Assembly: GCA_964643435.1 (NCBI GenBank)
Contig: CAZXPY010000004.1
Location: forward strand, 45,662-109,661
Direction: 5' to 3'
DNA: 64,000 nt
Source of the DNA: CAZXPY01 sp964643435
Lineage (GTDB): Bacteria; Patescibacteriota; Microgenomatia; Woykebacterales; RBG-16-39-9b
The translations under genes were made by a program, and so were the position numbers. Positions within the stretch are counted from its first letter, which is position 1. Every line of letters begins with the position of its first letter. Below the pieces are notes generated by a model. The model was not told where the DNA came from, made no database searches, and was given only the letters and a program-made list of their open reading frames with translations. Positions 21,792 through 30,785 of this stretch are shown one piece after another.

Positions 21792-23798
21792 ATGTTAGTA
21801 CCATTTAGTTGGCTAAAGGAATTCGTAAAAATCAACATCAATCCGCAAGATTTAGCGGAAAAATTATTATTATCAGGAACAAAAGTAGAAAAATTGCAAA
21901 AAAGCGGGGAGGATTATATTTTCGATTTAGAAATTACTACTAACAGAGGTGATCTTTTCGGTATATTGGGTGTAGCTAGAGAAGTTTCCGTACTTTTAAA
22001 CGCCGATTTGAATCTTCCAAGTACGGTTTCTCTTGTTCGCCCCACAGAGGCAAAAACAAAACCGATGAATCTTGTTGTTTCTGAAAAAAACTTGTGCCCC
22101 TATTTTAGCCTTGTAGTATTGGACAACCTAAGTTTAAGAGAAACTCCAACTTTTATAGTAGAAAGGCTGGAAAAGAGTGGAATGAGAGGGGTAGGCAATA
22201 TAATTGTTGATCTTACTAATTTAGTAATGATTGAAACTGCTCAGCCCTCTCACGCCTTTGATTATGAAAAAATCGTCGGGAGAATGCTTCTAAGATTAAG
22301 TAAAAAAGGGGAAGAGATTCAAACTATTGACGGCCAAAAACGAGAGCTCCCTAGCGGCGCAATTATCATTGAGGACAGCGAAAAAATAATTGATTTGGCG
22401 GGGCTCATGGGTGGTAAGAATAGTGAGGTAAGTCAGAAGACAAAAACAATAATTTTACACGTCCCAATTTATAATAGTAGTCTAATCCGTAAGGCTTCAC
22501 TGGCTTTAAATTTAAGAACACAAGCTTCTTCCCGATTCGAAAAAAAACTTGACCCAAATGGACATATCTTTGCTATTAAACGGCTTATTAAATTATTTCA
22601 AGAGCATTGTGGTGCTAATATCGCTACCGGTATCTTTAGTTCAAAAGAAATAGCGGCTAAGGAAATATCTTTCCCCTTAGATGCGATCGAAGAAATACTG
22701 GGCATAAGAATAGAGGAAAATAAAGTAGTCGATATTTTAAGTTCTCTTGGTTTTAGAATAATACCCCAACCTTTTGAAGAAAAAATTCTGAAAGTTAAAA
22801 TACCTACTTGGAGAAACGACGTTAAGGAAAAAGAGGATATTTGTGAAGAAATTGGTAGAATTTATGGGTACGGAAATTTTCCTCTGACTCTACCTAAGGA
22901 AGAGGTACCGATATATGGAGGCTTATTTCAAGATTGGGAACAAAAAGCAAAACTAATTTTAACCTCCTTTGGTTTTCACGAAATCCAGGGTTACACATTG
23001 ACTAAAGAAGACTCGATAAAGAAGATTAATTTTTCCTTAAACAAAACCTTAAGAGTTATCAATCCGCTAAGTTCTGATTTTGAAGTGTTGCGACCCACAT
23101 TATTAATTTCCTTGTTAACTTCTTTGAGTTTAAATCTGCACAACTATATCAGCGAACCGTTGTTTGAATTGGGTAGGGTTTTTACTAATGAGTTCAAAAA
23201 CCAATATTTACCCTACCAACCTAAAAGAATCGCCGGTATCTTACCGGGAAATAAGTTTTTTGAGGCGAAGGGGATTTGTTTAAAATTCCTGGAAAGGCTG
23301 GGGATTAGTTTCTCGGAGATACTTACAGCAGAACATCCCTTTTTTGAGACAGGTGAGACGGCAAAAATTGTTAAAGATGGGCAAACCTTGGGTTATTTTG
23401 GGAATTTAAATAGAAGGGTAGCTAGAGAATTTGAAGTAGAAGAGGCTAGTTTTTTTGAACTAGATTTTGATTTAATTGAGAATCTTGCAAAAGTAGATAA
23501 AGAGATTGAACCCTTACCGGCTTTTCCGCAAATTATTGAAGATCTATCGATAATCGTTGAGGAATCAAAACAAGTAGGAAAGGTTTTAGAATTAATAAAA
23601 AAAAGTGCCGGTTATCTACTTAAAGAAGTGAGAGTTATTGACGTTTACCGTGGTCCTCAAATAGGAGAGGGTAATAAGGGAGTTACCGTAAGACTTACAT
23701 TTTTATCTGAGAAAAAAACTCTAACTAACAGCGACGTTGTTCCGGTCCGTAAACTAATTATCAGAAATTTAGAAAAAAACAAGGTAAAGATACGTTAA
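21792..23798 (+). CDS. pheT: Phenylalanyl-tRNA synthetase beta subunit, short form
   Basis: 668 residues against about 790-800 usually. The N-terminus goes from the B1 start (MLVPFSWLKEFVKININPQDLAEKLLLSGTKVEKL) directly to FDLEITTNRGDLFGILGVAREVS, so the EMAP-like OB-fold tRNA-binding (B2) domain is absent. B3/B4 editing (IETAQPSHAFDYEK, DLAGLMGG), B5 and the C-terminal anticodon-binding FDX domain (PAFPQIIEDLSIIVEE, VTVRLTFLSEKKTLT) remain. Confidence 0.96.
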   Translation: MLVPFSWLKEFVKININPQDLAEKLLLSGTKVEKLQKSGEDYIFDLEITTNRGDLFGILGVAREVSVLLNADLNLPSTVSLVRPTEAKTKPMNLVVSEKNLCPYFSLVVLDNLSLRETPTFIVERLEKSGMRGVGNIIVDLTNLVMIETAQPSHAFDYEKIVGRMLLRLSKKGEEIQTIDGQKRELPSGAIIIEDSEKIIDLAGLMGGKNSEVSQKTKTIILHVPIYNSSLIRKASLALNLRTQASSRFEKKLDPNGHIFAIKRLIKLFQEHCGANIATGIFSSKEIAAKEISFPLDAIEEILGIRIEENKVVDILSSLGFRIIPQPFEEKILKVKIPTWRNDVKEKEDICEEIGRIYGYGNFPLTLPKEEVPIYGGLFQDWEQKAKLILTSFGFHEIQGYTLTKEDSIKKINFSLNKTLRVINPLSSDFEVLRPTLLISLLTSLSLNLHNYISEPLFELGRVFTNEFKNQYLPYQPKRIAGILPGNKFFEAKGICLKFLERLGISFSEILTAEHPFFETGETAKIVKDGQTLGYFGNLNRRVAREFEVEEASFFELDFDLIENLAKVDKEIEPLPAFPQIIEDLSIIVEESKQVGKVLELIKKSAGYLLKEVRVIDVYRGPQIGEGNKGVTVRLTFLSEKKTLTNSDVVPVRKLIIRNLEKNKVKIR

Positions 23799-23858
23799 AG
23801 GTAAATTAATTAAAGCAATTATTTAAGAAAACACAAGAAACAAGCAACCGATTGAAGT

Positions 23859-26354
23859 TTAAGGTTTAATAATGACGGTAATCTCGCTAGTGGCGGTTTT
23901 ACCATCACTCGTGTAAGCAATTACTTTCACCGCGTGACTTCCGGTTATACTCGGACTTAAACTCACCGTAGTTTCGTAAGTTGGCGCTGTTTTAGTAGTA
24001 ACTAGCGTATTATCAAAATAAAATTCAACTTTTTCAATTGCGGTTGGAGCAATAACGGTTGCTAACAAATTAAATTGTGATCCAAGAGTCTCGTTTGGCG
24101 CTGGTTTCTGAATTTGAACAACCACTCCTTCTGCTCCCAAATTTAATTGCGAATAATCAGAACCTGGAGGACAGGGGTCACAAACATTTTTCTCCCAAGA
24201 ATCATACATTACCAAGAAAACTTTATCTTCTGCCTGACCAGTAGCAATACAAACACTGTCCGCAACTTGACCAGTTGTCTTACAAATTTTTATGATCTTG
24301 TGCATATCGTCGGTTCTTACCGGAACTTGCCATTTAGCGAATAATTCTTTTCGGGTTTCACTATAAGGACCAGGAAGGAGTCCGGAGATTCGATCCACAT
24401 CTGCTTCCACAATACCATCAGGTCTTTTAAAAGGAGCGTCTTTTTCGTTTTTTAAAACTTCAGTCATTATCCGGTGCCAAATTGGCGCGGCTCCAGTAAT
24501 ACCAGAAGACAGTCTTGGGTGCATCGGGCTATTATCGTTATTACCGACCCAAACTCCACTCGTAAAGGCACCCGTAAATCCGATTGTCCAATTATCTCTT
24601 TTGTCATCAGTTGTTCCGGTTTTTGTGGCCACTGTCTTTCCTCTAACCGACAAGATATTATCAACAGCGCTAGCGCCAAAGGCGTCGTATTTCGCATTCT
24701 TATCAGACAAAATATCGGCCATAAGGTAGGCGTGTTCTGGGGTTAGAACTTGTCTACCTTCGGTAGGTTTAAATTCTTCCAAAATCTTACCCTTACTGTC
24801 TGTCACTTTCAAAATTGTCACTGGATCTACTCTTTTTCCACCGTTAGAAAAAGCGCTAAAAGCATTGGTTAGCTCAATTAATTTTACTTCGCCACCCCCA
24901 AGAGTAAGTGATAAACCGTATCGTGATTCATCAGTAAAAGTATTTATCCCTAAATCTTTGGCGGTTTCAATCATATCTTTAACACCGACAGCCGCGAGCA
25001 TCTTAACGGCGGGAAGGTTGTAGGAATTTCCTAGGGCAAAACGAACTGGCACTGGACCGTGAAATTTACTATCATAATTCTCCGGAACATAAGGAGGTTT
25101 TCCCTCCCCACCCGGAAATTCTGTTCTTTTATCTATAAGCAGGGTTGCCGGTGTAAAGCCCTTTTTAAAACCCGTAACATAATTAATTGGTTTTATAGCA
25201 CTACCTGGTTGGCGCAGGGAAATAGTCACGTTTACATTACCATCATAATCTTTAGCAAAATAATCTTTTGAACCGACCATAACGAGTATTTCTCCAGTTT
25301 TACTATTCTGAACAATCGCACCGCCGTTTCCCACTTTAAGGTTTCTGTTTTCCGCCTTTTCTATTTCGTTAGCGACAATTTCTTGAGATTTCTCCTGAAG
25401 TTGCCAATCAAGAGTAGTTGTTACTTTTAAACCACCTTGTTGAACTTTTTCTTCACCATATTTTTCAATTAATTGCTCTTTGACATACAAGACAAAATGA
25501 GGCGCTTTTATACCTTGACCACTCTCTGCAAACTTAACGTTTTCTAAGTCTTTCAGGGCTTCTTTTTCCTGTTCATTACTGATATAACCATCTTCCCTCA
25601 TTCGCCTTAAAACATCTTTTGTTCTCTGTAAGTAAGCTTTCGGGTTAGCCCCAAAAGGGGAGTAGGCGGTCGGTTTTTGAGGCAGACCAGCTAAAATAGA
25701 ACTTTCGACCAAATTTAGGTCAGAAGAGTGCTTTCCAAAATATAAATTAGAAGCTGCTTCTACTCCCCACGCTGTTCCTCCATAAGGCACCTCGTTTAAA
25801 TAAATTTGCAATATCTCGTCCTTACTGTAACGACGTTCAATTTGAGTAGATAAAATAAACTCCTTAATTTTTCTGGTGATAGTTCGTTCGCTAGAAAGCA
25901 GAGCATTTTTTACTAATTGTTGGGTTAAAGTAGAACCTCCAGTAAGTTTACGTTCAACAACGATTCGTTCAATTGCGCGAATTATACCGGTTGGATCAAA
26001 ACCTTTATGTTTATAAAAGTTTTTATCCTCAATCGCAATCGTAGCGTCTTTTAAACTTTTAGGTATTTGATCCAAAGTAACTAAAGTGCGGTTTTGATTG
26101 CCGTAGACATCAAAAAGCAAAACTCCGGCTCTATCAAAAATTTTTGTTGCTTGTTCAATATTTCTATTAGTAAGTTTAGTGGGTGAGGGTAAGTCTTTGG
26201 CGAAGATCGCAAAAGAAATAATTAAAGAAAATATTGAAAAAATAAATAAAATAGATAAAAGGGATACCGCCCGACCTAAAATTTTTACTTTTTTTCTTCT
26301 CCAATCAACTTTTGCTGAAAACTTCTTTCTCCATAAGGGGTTGCTTCCTACCAT
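23859..26354 (-). CDS. Class A penicillin-binding protein (PBP1A-like)
   Basis: 831 residues, bifunctional peptidoglycan synthase. Basic cytoplasmic start, one membrane helix (about 28-52), GT51 glycosyltransferase domain with AIEDKNFYKHKGFDPTGI and GGSTLTQQLVKN, then the transpeptidase domain with active-site Ser in RQPGSAIKPINY, SYN in GNSYNLPAVK and KTGTT. The C-terminal 90 residues form an Ig-like beta domain (KVEFYFDNTLVTTKT...AVKVIAYTSDGKT), preceded by a short Cys-containing linker. It is monocistronic and divergent from tyrS. Confidence 0.96.
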   Translation of the reverse strand: MVGSNPLWRKKFSAKVDWRRKKVKILGRAVSLLSILFIFSIFSLIISFAIFAKDLPSPTKLTNRNIEQATKIFDRAGVLLFDVYGNQNRTLVTLDQIPKSLKDATIAIEDKNFYKHKGFDPTGIIRAIERIVVERKLTGGSTLTQQLVKNALLSSERTITRKIKEFILSTQIERRYSKDEILQIYLNEVPYGGTAWGVEAASNLYFGKHSSDLNLVESSILAGLPQKPTAYSPFGANPKAYLQRTKDVLRRMREDGYISNEQEKEALKDLENVKFAESGQGIKAPHFVLYVKEQLIEKYGEEKVQQGGLKVTTTLDWQLQEKSQEIVANEIEKAENRNLKVGNGGAIVQNSKTGEILVMVGSKDYFAKDYDGNVNVTISLRQPGSAIKPINYVTGFKKGFTPATLLIDKRTEFPGGEGKPPYVPENYDSKFHGPVPVRFALGNSYNLPAVKMLAAVGVKDMIETAKDLGINTFTDESRYGLSLTLGGGEVKLIELTNAFSAFSNGGKRVDPVTILKVTDSKGKILEEFKPTEGRQVLTPEHAYLMADILSDKNAKYDAFGASAVDNILSVRGKTVATKTGTTDDKRDNWTIGFTGAFTSGVWVGNNDNSPMHPRLSSGITGAAPIWHRIMTEVLKNEKDAPFKRPDGIVEADVDRISGLLPGPYSETRKELFAKWQVPVRTDDMHKIIKICKTTGQVADSVCIATGQAEDKVFLVMYDSWEKNVCDPCPPGSDYSQLNLGAEGVVVQIQKPAPNETLGSQFNLLATVIAPTAIEKVEFYFDNTLVTTKTAPTYETTVSLSPSITGSHAVKVIAYTSDGKTATSEITVIIKP

Positions 26355-26406
26355 ATACCCTTGAATTCTAGCATAAAGATTGTTAATATTAAAGCTGCCT
26401 ACGTTT

Positions 26407-27564
26407 ATGAAAAATGAAAATCTTTTGAGACGAAACGTTGTCTCTATTTACCCAAGTGAAGAAGATCTGGAACGTAAGATTAGCCGAGAAAAAATAAAAC
26501 TTTATCTAGGTATCGACCCTTCAAACGCTCTTATTCACTTAGGAAACGGCGTTGCTTTAAGGAAACTGGCGGAATTTCAGGAACTCGGTCATAAAGTAAT
26601 CTTGGTAATTGGTGATTTTACCGGTATGATCGGAGACCCAACTGATAAAAGCGTTGGTCGGCCGAAATTGAGCCGAGAAGAGGTTTTAAAAAACGCCAAG
26701 ACTTATAAGAATCAGGTTGCAAAAATTCTCAAATTCGATGGCCCTAATGCTGCTTCGTTCAGATTTAACAGTGATTGGCTAGCAAAACTTTCCTTAGCCC
26801 ACGTTATTGAAATCTCCTCGCTTCTAACCGTATCCCAACTTGAAGAACGAGATATGTTTGTCCAACGTAAAAAGGAGGGTAACCCTATATATTTACACGA
26901 GTTTCTATACCCGCTCCTGCAGGGCTACGACTCCGTGGCTTTAGATGTTGATCTTGAAGTTGGCGGTACTGATCAAACTTTTAATATGCTTGTTGGTCGG
27001 CAATTGGTTAAAAGTTTAAAAAATAAAGAAAAGTACGTTTTAACTACGCCTTTACTTTTGGGAACGGATGGCCAGAAGATGGGGAAAACTGCCGGTAATT
27101 TTATCGCAATCAACGATTCCCCAGAAGAGATGTTTGGTAAAATAATGTCTTTGAAGGATGATTTGATAAAACACTACTTTGAGCTTGCTACAAACGCAAA
27201 TCTTGATTCCATTGATTTTAAATCAGGGCAGATGGATTTAAAAAAACAATTGGCATATTTAATCGTTGAAGAGTATTACGGTCAGGAAGAAGCTAAAAAA
27301 ACTAAAAAAGAATTTGAAAATGTTTTTCAAAGAGGAAAAATACCGCAATCTATTATCGAACTACCCTTAATATCCGGAACCACCCTCACCCAATTTTTAA
27401 TATCAAACAACATTGTTAGTAGCCACTCGGCAGTAACAAGACTCGCAGATCAAGGGGCAATTGAGATTGATGGTAAAGTAGTTAAGAACGGTAAAAGTAT
27501 TCTTAAAGATCAACAAGTCTTAAAAATTGGGAAGAAAAAATTCGTCAAGGCAGTACAGAAATGA
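26407..27564 (+). CDS. tyrS: Tyrosyl-tRNA synthetase
   Basis: 385 residues from ATG 26407 (the frame extends to 26380 but without conserved sequence). Class I features: KLYLGIDPSNALIHLGNG (HIGH-like), tyrosine pocket QGYDSVALDVDLEVGGTDQTFN, KMGKT as the KMSKS loop, and a C-terminal S4-like domain (SSHSAVTRLADQGAIEIDGKVV). It charges tRNA-Tyr. The TGA stop is part of a hairpin repeated upstream of khpA and pilC. Confidence 0.96.
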   Translation: MKNENLLRRNVVSIYPSEEDLERKISREKIKLYLGIDPSNALIHLGNGVALRKLAEFQELGHKVILVIGDFTGMIGDPTDKSVGRPKLSREEVLKNAKTYKNQVAKILKFDGPNAASFRFNSDWLAKLSLAHVIEISSLLTVSQLEERDMFVQRKKEGNPIYLHEFLYPLLQGYDSVALDVDLEVGGTDQTFNMLVGRQLVKSLKNKEKYVLTTPLLLGTDGQKMGKTAGNFIAINDSPEEMFGKIMSLKDDLIKHYFELATNANLDSIDFKSGQMDLKKQLAYLIVEEYYGQEEAKKTKKEFENVFQRGKIPQSIIELPLISGTTLTQFLISNNIVSSHSAVTRLADQGAIEIDGKVVKNGKSILKDQQVLKIGKKKFVKAVQK

Positions 27565-27592
27565 GACATAAGTCTCTTTTGTAAACAAAATG
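27561..27592 (+). repeat. Hairpin/T-run/AAACAAAATG module (copy 1)
   Basis: GAGAC (27563-27567), ATAA, GTCTC (27572-27576), then TTTTGTAAACAAAATG ending in the start codon at 27590. The hairpin begins at the tyrS stop codon. Near-identical modules precede khpA (31781) and pilC (43825-43876, minus). Confidence 0.85.
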
Positions 27593-27685
27593 AAAAAAAG
27601 ACAACGGGTTATTTGGATACTATTAGCGGTTCTTGTTTCTATAAGTTTAGTAATATTTCCTCTTCTTTTTTACCTAGGTTCCTAA
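27590..27685 (+). CDS. 31-residue single-pass membrane peptide
   Basis: ATG 27590 to TAA 27685: a basic start (MKKRQR) followed by one hydrophobic helix (VIWILLAVLVSISLVIFPLL). It fills the space between tyrS and recG (3 nt before recG) and its start is preceded by the repeated hairpin/T-run module. No homologue recognised; function unknown. The positive-inside start and clean helix argue for a real small membrane protein. Confidence 0.5.
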   Translation: MKKRQRVIWILLAVLVSISLVIFPLLFYLGS

Positions 27686-27688
27686 TCA

Positions 27689-29737
27689 ATGAAACTCGGC
27701 ACCGGCGTTAAAGAGTTACCTCTTATCGGAGATTTCTATGAAAGAGGGTTAAAGGTATTAGGAATTAGAACGATTTCTGATTTGGTTAATCATTATCCTT
27801 TCCGCTATGAAGACTATTCAAAAGTAGAAAAAATCAAAAATCTTACACCCGGTGAAAAAATAAGTGTAAAAGGTATTGTTTGGCAAATTAAAAATATTAG
27901 AACAAGAAGCGGAAAATTTATTACTAAAGCTACTGTTGCTGACCAAACTGACAAAATTGAAGTTATCTGGTTTAATCAACCCTTTTTGACTAAAAATATC
28001 CGCTCTGGTATGCAAGTCTCACTATCAGGAAAAGTCGAATTTGAAGGAAAGAAACCAAAACTAATCTCACCCTCTTATGAAATTATCAGATCAAGGGAGA
28101 CACTTATTTTCTCGCCAGAGACGACCAGTACGATTCATACTGGTAGGCTCGTACCAATTTATCCAGAAACGTCTGGCATTACTTCGAAGTGGTTACGCGC
28201 AAAAATCGCCCAAATATTACCTCTGATTTTAAAAAACCAAAAAGATTTTATGCCCTCTGTTATTTTAAATAGACAAAAACTAGGAACACTTAATGAGGCT
28301 CTTATTAAAATTCATTTTCCGAAAAACTATTTACAGGTGAAAGAAGCAAGAAAAAGACTCTCTTTTGATGAGTTGTTTATTATTCAGTTAGTTAGCGCTC
28401 TACGAAGAAAAGTTTGGCGAGAAAACAAAAAGGCAGCTTCTTTGAAAACCGATAAGGAAAAGATTAAGGAATTTATTAAAAATTTGCCCTTTGCTCTTAC
28501 AAAAGCTCAGCTAAAAGCGACTGACGAAATTCTCTTTGATATGCAAAAAGAAACACCCTCTAATAGACTTTTAGAAGGCGACGTTGGCTCTGGAAAAACA
28601 GTGGTGGCGGCTATTGCCGCCTTCGTTGCCTTCCAAAGCGGGTTTGACACAATATTCGCTGCCCCAACCGAAATCCTGACCTTTCAACACCAAAAAACCC
28701 TAGCCGAAATTCTTTCTCCTTACCGAATAACGGTTGGTATTTGGACAGCTAGTAAAAAAACTAAAGGAGACGTAACTTGCGGAACCCACGCTCTTTTGAA
28801 TACTTTTCAACCAAATAGACCAGTAGGATTAGTAGTGGTGGATGAACAGCACCGCTTTGGTGTTGCGCAAAGAGCTAAACTTTTTATTGATCAATCAAAA
28901 AAATTTACACCCCATCTTTTGACAATGACAGCCACACCTATTCCCAGAACCCTTACCCTCACCTTATATGGCGATTTAGATCTTTCGGTGCTGGATGAGA
29001 TGCCAAGGAACCGCCAAAAAATTTCTACCTTTGTAGTACCAAACCCTAAAAGAAACGCGGCTTATAAATTTATTGAAAAACAAATAAAGACGGGGCGACA
29101 AGCGTTTATCATTACTCCTTTTGTTGAACCTTCGGAAAGTATGGTAAGCGTGGCCGCCGCTAAATTAGAATTTGAAAAACTTAAAAAAAAGTTCCCAAAG
29201 AATATTAACTTGGGACTTCTTCACGGAAGGCTTAAATCAAAAGAAAAAGAAACGACCATTAATAAATTTAAAGATGGCAAAATCGATATTTTAGTAGCCA
29301 CACCAGTTGTGGAGGTGGGAATTGACGTTCCAAACGCGAATGTGATGATGATAGAGTCTGCCGAAAGATTTGGATTAGCCGCTCTCCACCAACTACGAGG
29401 TAGGGTAGGTAGAGGATCACATAAATCTTATTGTCTTTTGTTTACTAATTCAAGAAGTGAAACCACACTAAAACGCCTTAAAAGTATGGAAAAGATAGAT
29501 ATTGGCTTTGAGCTTGCGGAAATAGATCTAAAAATGCGTGGCAGTGGGGAGATTTTTGGTCTTAGGCAGTCTGGTTTTCAAACTTTAAAAATTGCCGATC
29601 TTTCTGACCAAAAATTAATCGCGGTTGCTCAAACTGAAGCTAAAAAACTGTTAGTAAAGGGTTGGCAGCCAAAAAAATATCCTAATTTAGCAAGAAAAAT
29701 TCACGAATTTCAAACTGAATATATCCAACCAAATTAA
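27689..29737 (+). CDS. recG: ATP-dependent DNA helicase RecG
   Basis: 682 residues. N-terminal wedge/OB domain (KELPLIGDFYERGLKVLGIRTISDLVNHYPFRYEDYS, SVKGIVWQIKNIRTRSGKF), then superfamily 2 helicase motifs: RLLEGDVGSGKTVVAA (motif I), VVVDEQHRFGVAQR (motif II), TMTATPIPRTL (motif III), and C-terminal VVEVGIDVPNANVMMIE and QLRGRVGRG (motifs V-VI). It remodels stalled forks and Holliday junctions. Confidence 0.97.
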   Translation: MKLGTGVKELPLIGDFYERGLKVLGIRTISDLVNHYPFRYEDYSKVEKIKNLTPGEKISVKGIVWQIKNIRTRSGKFITKATVADQTDKIEVIWFNQPFLTKNIRSGMQVSLSGKVEFEGKKPKLISPSYEIIRSRETLIFSPETTSTIHTGRLVPIYPETSGITSKWLRAKIAQILPLILKNQKDFMPSVILNRQKLGTLNEALIKIHFPKNYLQVKEARKRLSFDELFIIQLVSALRRKVWRENKKAASLKTDKEKIKEFIKNLPFALTKAQLKATDEILFDMQKETPSNRLLEGDVGSGKTVVAAIAAFVAFQSGFDTIFAAPTEILTFQHQKTLAEILSPYRITVGIWTASKKTKGDVTCGTHALLNTFQPNRPVGLVVVDEQHRFGVAQRAKLFIDQSKKFTPHLLTMTATPIPRTLTLTLYGDLDLSVLDEMPRNRQKISTFVVPNPKRNAAYKFIEKQIKTGRQAFIITPFVEPSESMVSVAAAKLEFEKLKKKFPKNINLGLLHGRLKSKEKETTINKFKDGKIDILVATPVVEVGIDVPNANVMMIESAERFGLAALHQLRGRVGRGSHKSYCLLFTNSRSETTLKRLKSMEKIDIGFELAEIDLKMRGSGEIFGLRQSGFQTLKIADLSDQKLIAVAQTEAKKLLVKGWQPKKYPNLARKIHEFQTEYIQPN

Positions 29738-29768
29738 AAATTTAAACTTTTTTTGCTGTTTTCTTGTG

Positions 29769-29798
29769 TTGACGTAACCTCTTAAGAGTGGTTATAAT
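29769..29798 (+). promoter_or_regulatory. rpmF-nusB-acpP promoter
   Basis: TTGACG (29769-29774), 18 nt, TATAAT (29793-29798); ATG of rpmF at 29809, so the leader is a few bases at most. Confidence 0.7.
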
Positions 29799-29808
29799 AA
29801 TTTTCATT

Positions 29809-30030
29809 ATGGCACCACTACCAAAAAGACGACACAGCAAATCTCGACAAGGAAAAAGAAGAGGGGCAATTTCTTGGCAACTCCCAAAATTAGTAGCTTG
29901 CCCAAATTGTAAAAGCTTAAATCCTCCTCATACAATCTGTAAAAATTGTGGTTTTTATAAAGGAAAATCGTTTCTGAAGGAAGAGACTAAAATAACCGTC
30001 AAGAAGGTAGGAGATGAAAGCAAAACTTGA
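29809..30030 (+). CDS. rpmF: 50S ribosomal protein L32
   Basis: 73 residues from ATG 29809 (an upstream in-frame ATG at 29788 lies before the -10 and is rejected). MAPLPKRRHSKSRQGKRRG is the canonical L32 start and CPNCKSLNPPHTICKNCG is a four-Cys zinc ribbon, so this is the zinc-binding form. It overlaps nusB by 17 nt. Confidence 0.95.
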   Translation: MAPLPKRRHSKSRQGKRRGAISWQLPKLVACPNCKSLNPPHTICKNCGFYKGKSFLKEETKITVKKVGDESKT

Positions 30031-30529
30031 TCCAAGACATATTGCCAGAAAAATCGCCTTGCAAGCTCTGTTTGAATGGAGTTTTAATTCAACTGATATT
30101 ACCCAAATAACCAACCGAGATATCCAAGAAACAAATAGTTTTGAAAATAATAATTCTTTTTTTAAAACTAAGCCCTCTGGCCAAACTGAAAGAGGCGAAC
30201 TTGAAAAAGAGAAGGCTATCATCGTTGATAAAGATCTAGCTCATTTTATCTCTTATGGTGTAACCGCGCATCTAGAGTCTATTGATAAAATAATTGAAAC
30301 TTGTGCTCCGGAATGGCCGATTGAACAAATAGCCAAAGTTGATTTGGAAATTTTGAGAATCGCAATTTTTGAAATTTTTGTAGCTAGAAATACTCCTACC
30401 AAAGTAGCCATTGATGAGGCTGTAGAGCTGGCCAAAGAATTTGGCGGTGAAAATTCTTCAAAGTTTGTCAACGGCGTTTTAGCAACGGTAGTAAAAAATC
30501 TTATACCAGAGGTTTCCGAAAAAAAGTGA
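30014..30529 (+). CDS. nusB: Transcription antitermination factor NusB
   Basis: 171 residues. The helical NusB fold is recognisable from RHIARKIALQALFEWSFN at the N-terminus and the C-terminal IAKVDLEILRIAIFEIF, TPTKVAIDEAVELAKEFGGENSSKFVNGVLA. A Ser/Asn-rich insertion (about 45-65) separates the halves. It binds boxA RNA with NusE for rRNA antitermination. It overlaps rpmF upstream and acpP downstream (4 nt). Confidence 0.95.
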   Translation: MKAKLDPRHIARKIALQALFEWSFNSTDITQITNRDIQETNSFENNNSFFKTKPSGQTERGELEKEKAIIVDKDLAHFISYGVTAHLESIDKIIETCAPEWPIEQIAKVDLEILRIAIFEIFVARNTPTKVAIDEAVELAKEFGGENSSKFVNGVLATVVKNLIPEVSEKK

Positions 30530-30762
30530 GTGTTTTTGATAAATTGCGAAAAATTATTTCGAATAACTTGGGAGTCCCCGAAGAAGAGATTCTTCCCAAT
30601 TCCCACCTCCAAGATGATTTAAATTCTGATCCTTTAAGCATTTCGGATTTAATTATAAGTATCGAGGATAATTTTAAAATCAAAATCCCCCAAGAAGAAA
30701 TTAGTAAATTTAATACGGTCGAAGATATAACTAATTATTTAATTGACAGTCACGTCGAATAA
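30526..30762 (+). CDS. Acyl carrier protein-like, lacking the phosphopantetheine serine
   Basis: 78 residues, acidic four-helix ACP fold (FDKLRKIISNNLGVPEEEILPNS, SISDLIISIEDNFKIKIPQEEISKFNTVEDITNYL). At the attachment site, where ACPs have DSL, this protein reads D35-P36-L37: the serine that carries 4'-phosphopantetheine is a proline. Ser residues at 34 and 38 flank it. It therefore probably cannot carry acyl groups in the standard way and may act as a structural partner. The gene sits between nusB and rnc. Confidence 0.88.
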   Translation: MSVFDKLRKIISNNLGVPEEEILPNSHLQDDLNSDPLSISDLIISIEDNFKIKIPQEEISKFNTVEDITNYLIDSHVE

Positions 30763-30785
30763 CCATTAAAGAAGTGTGGTAAGTG

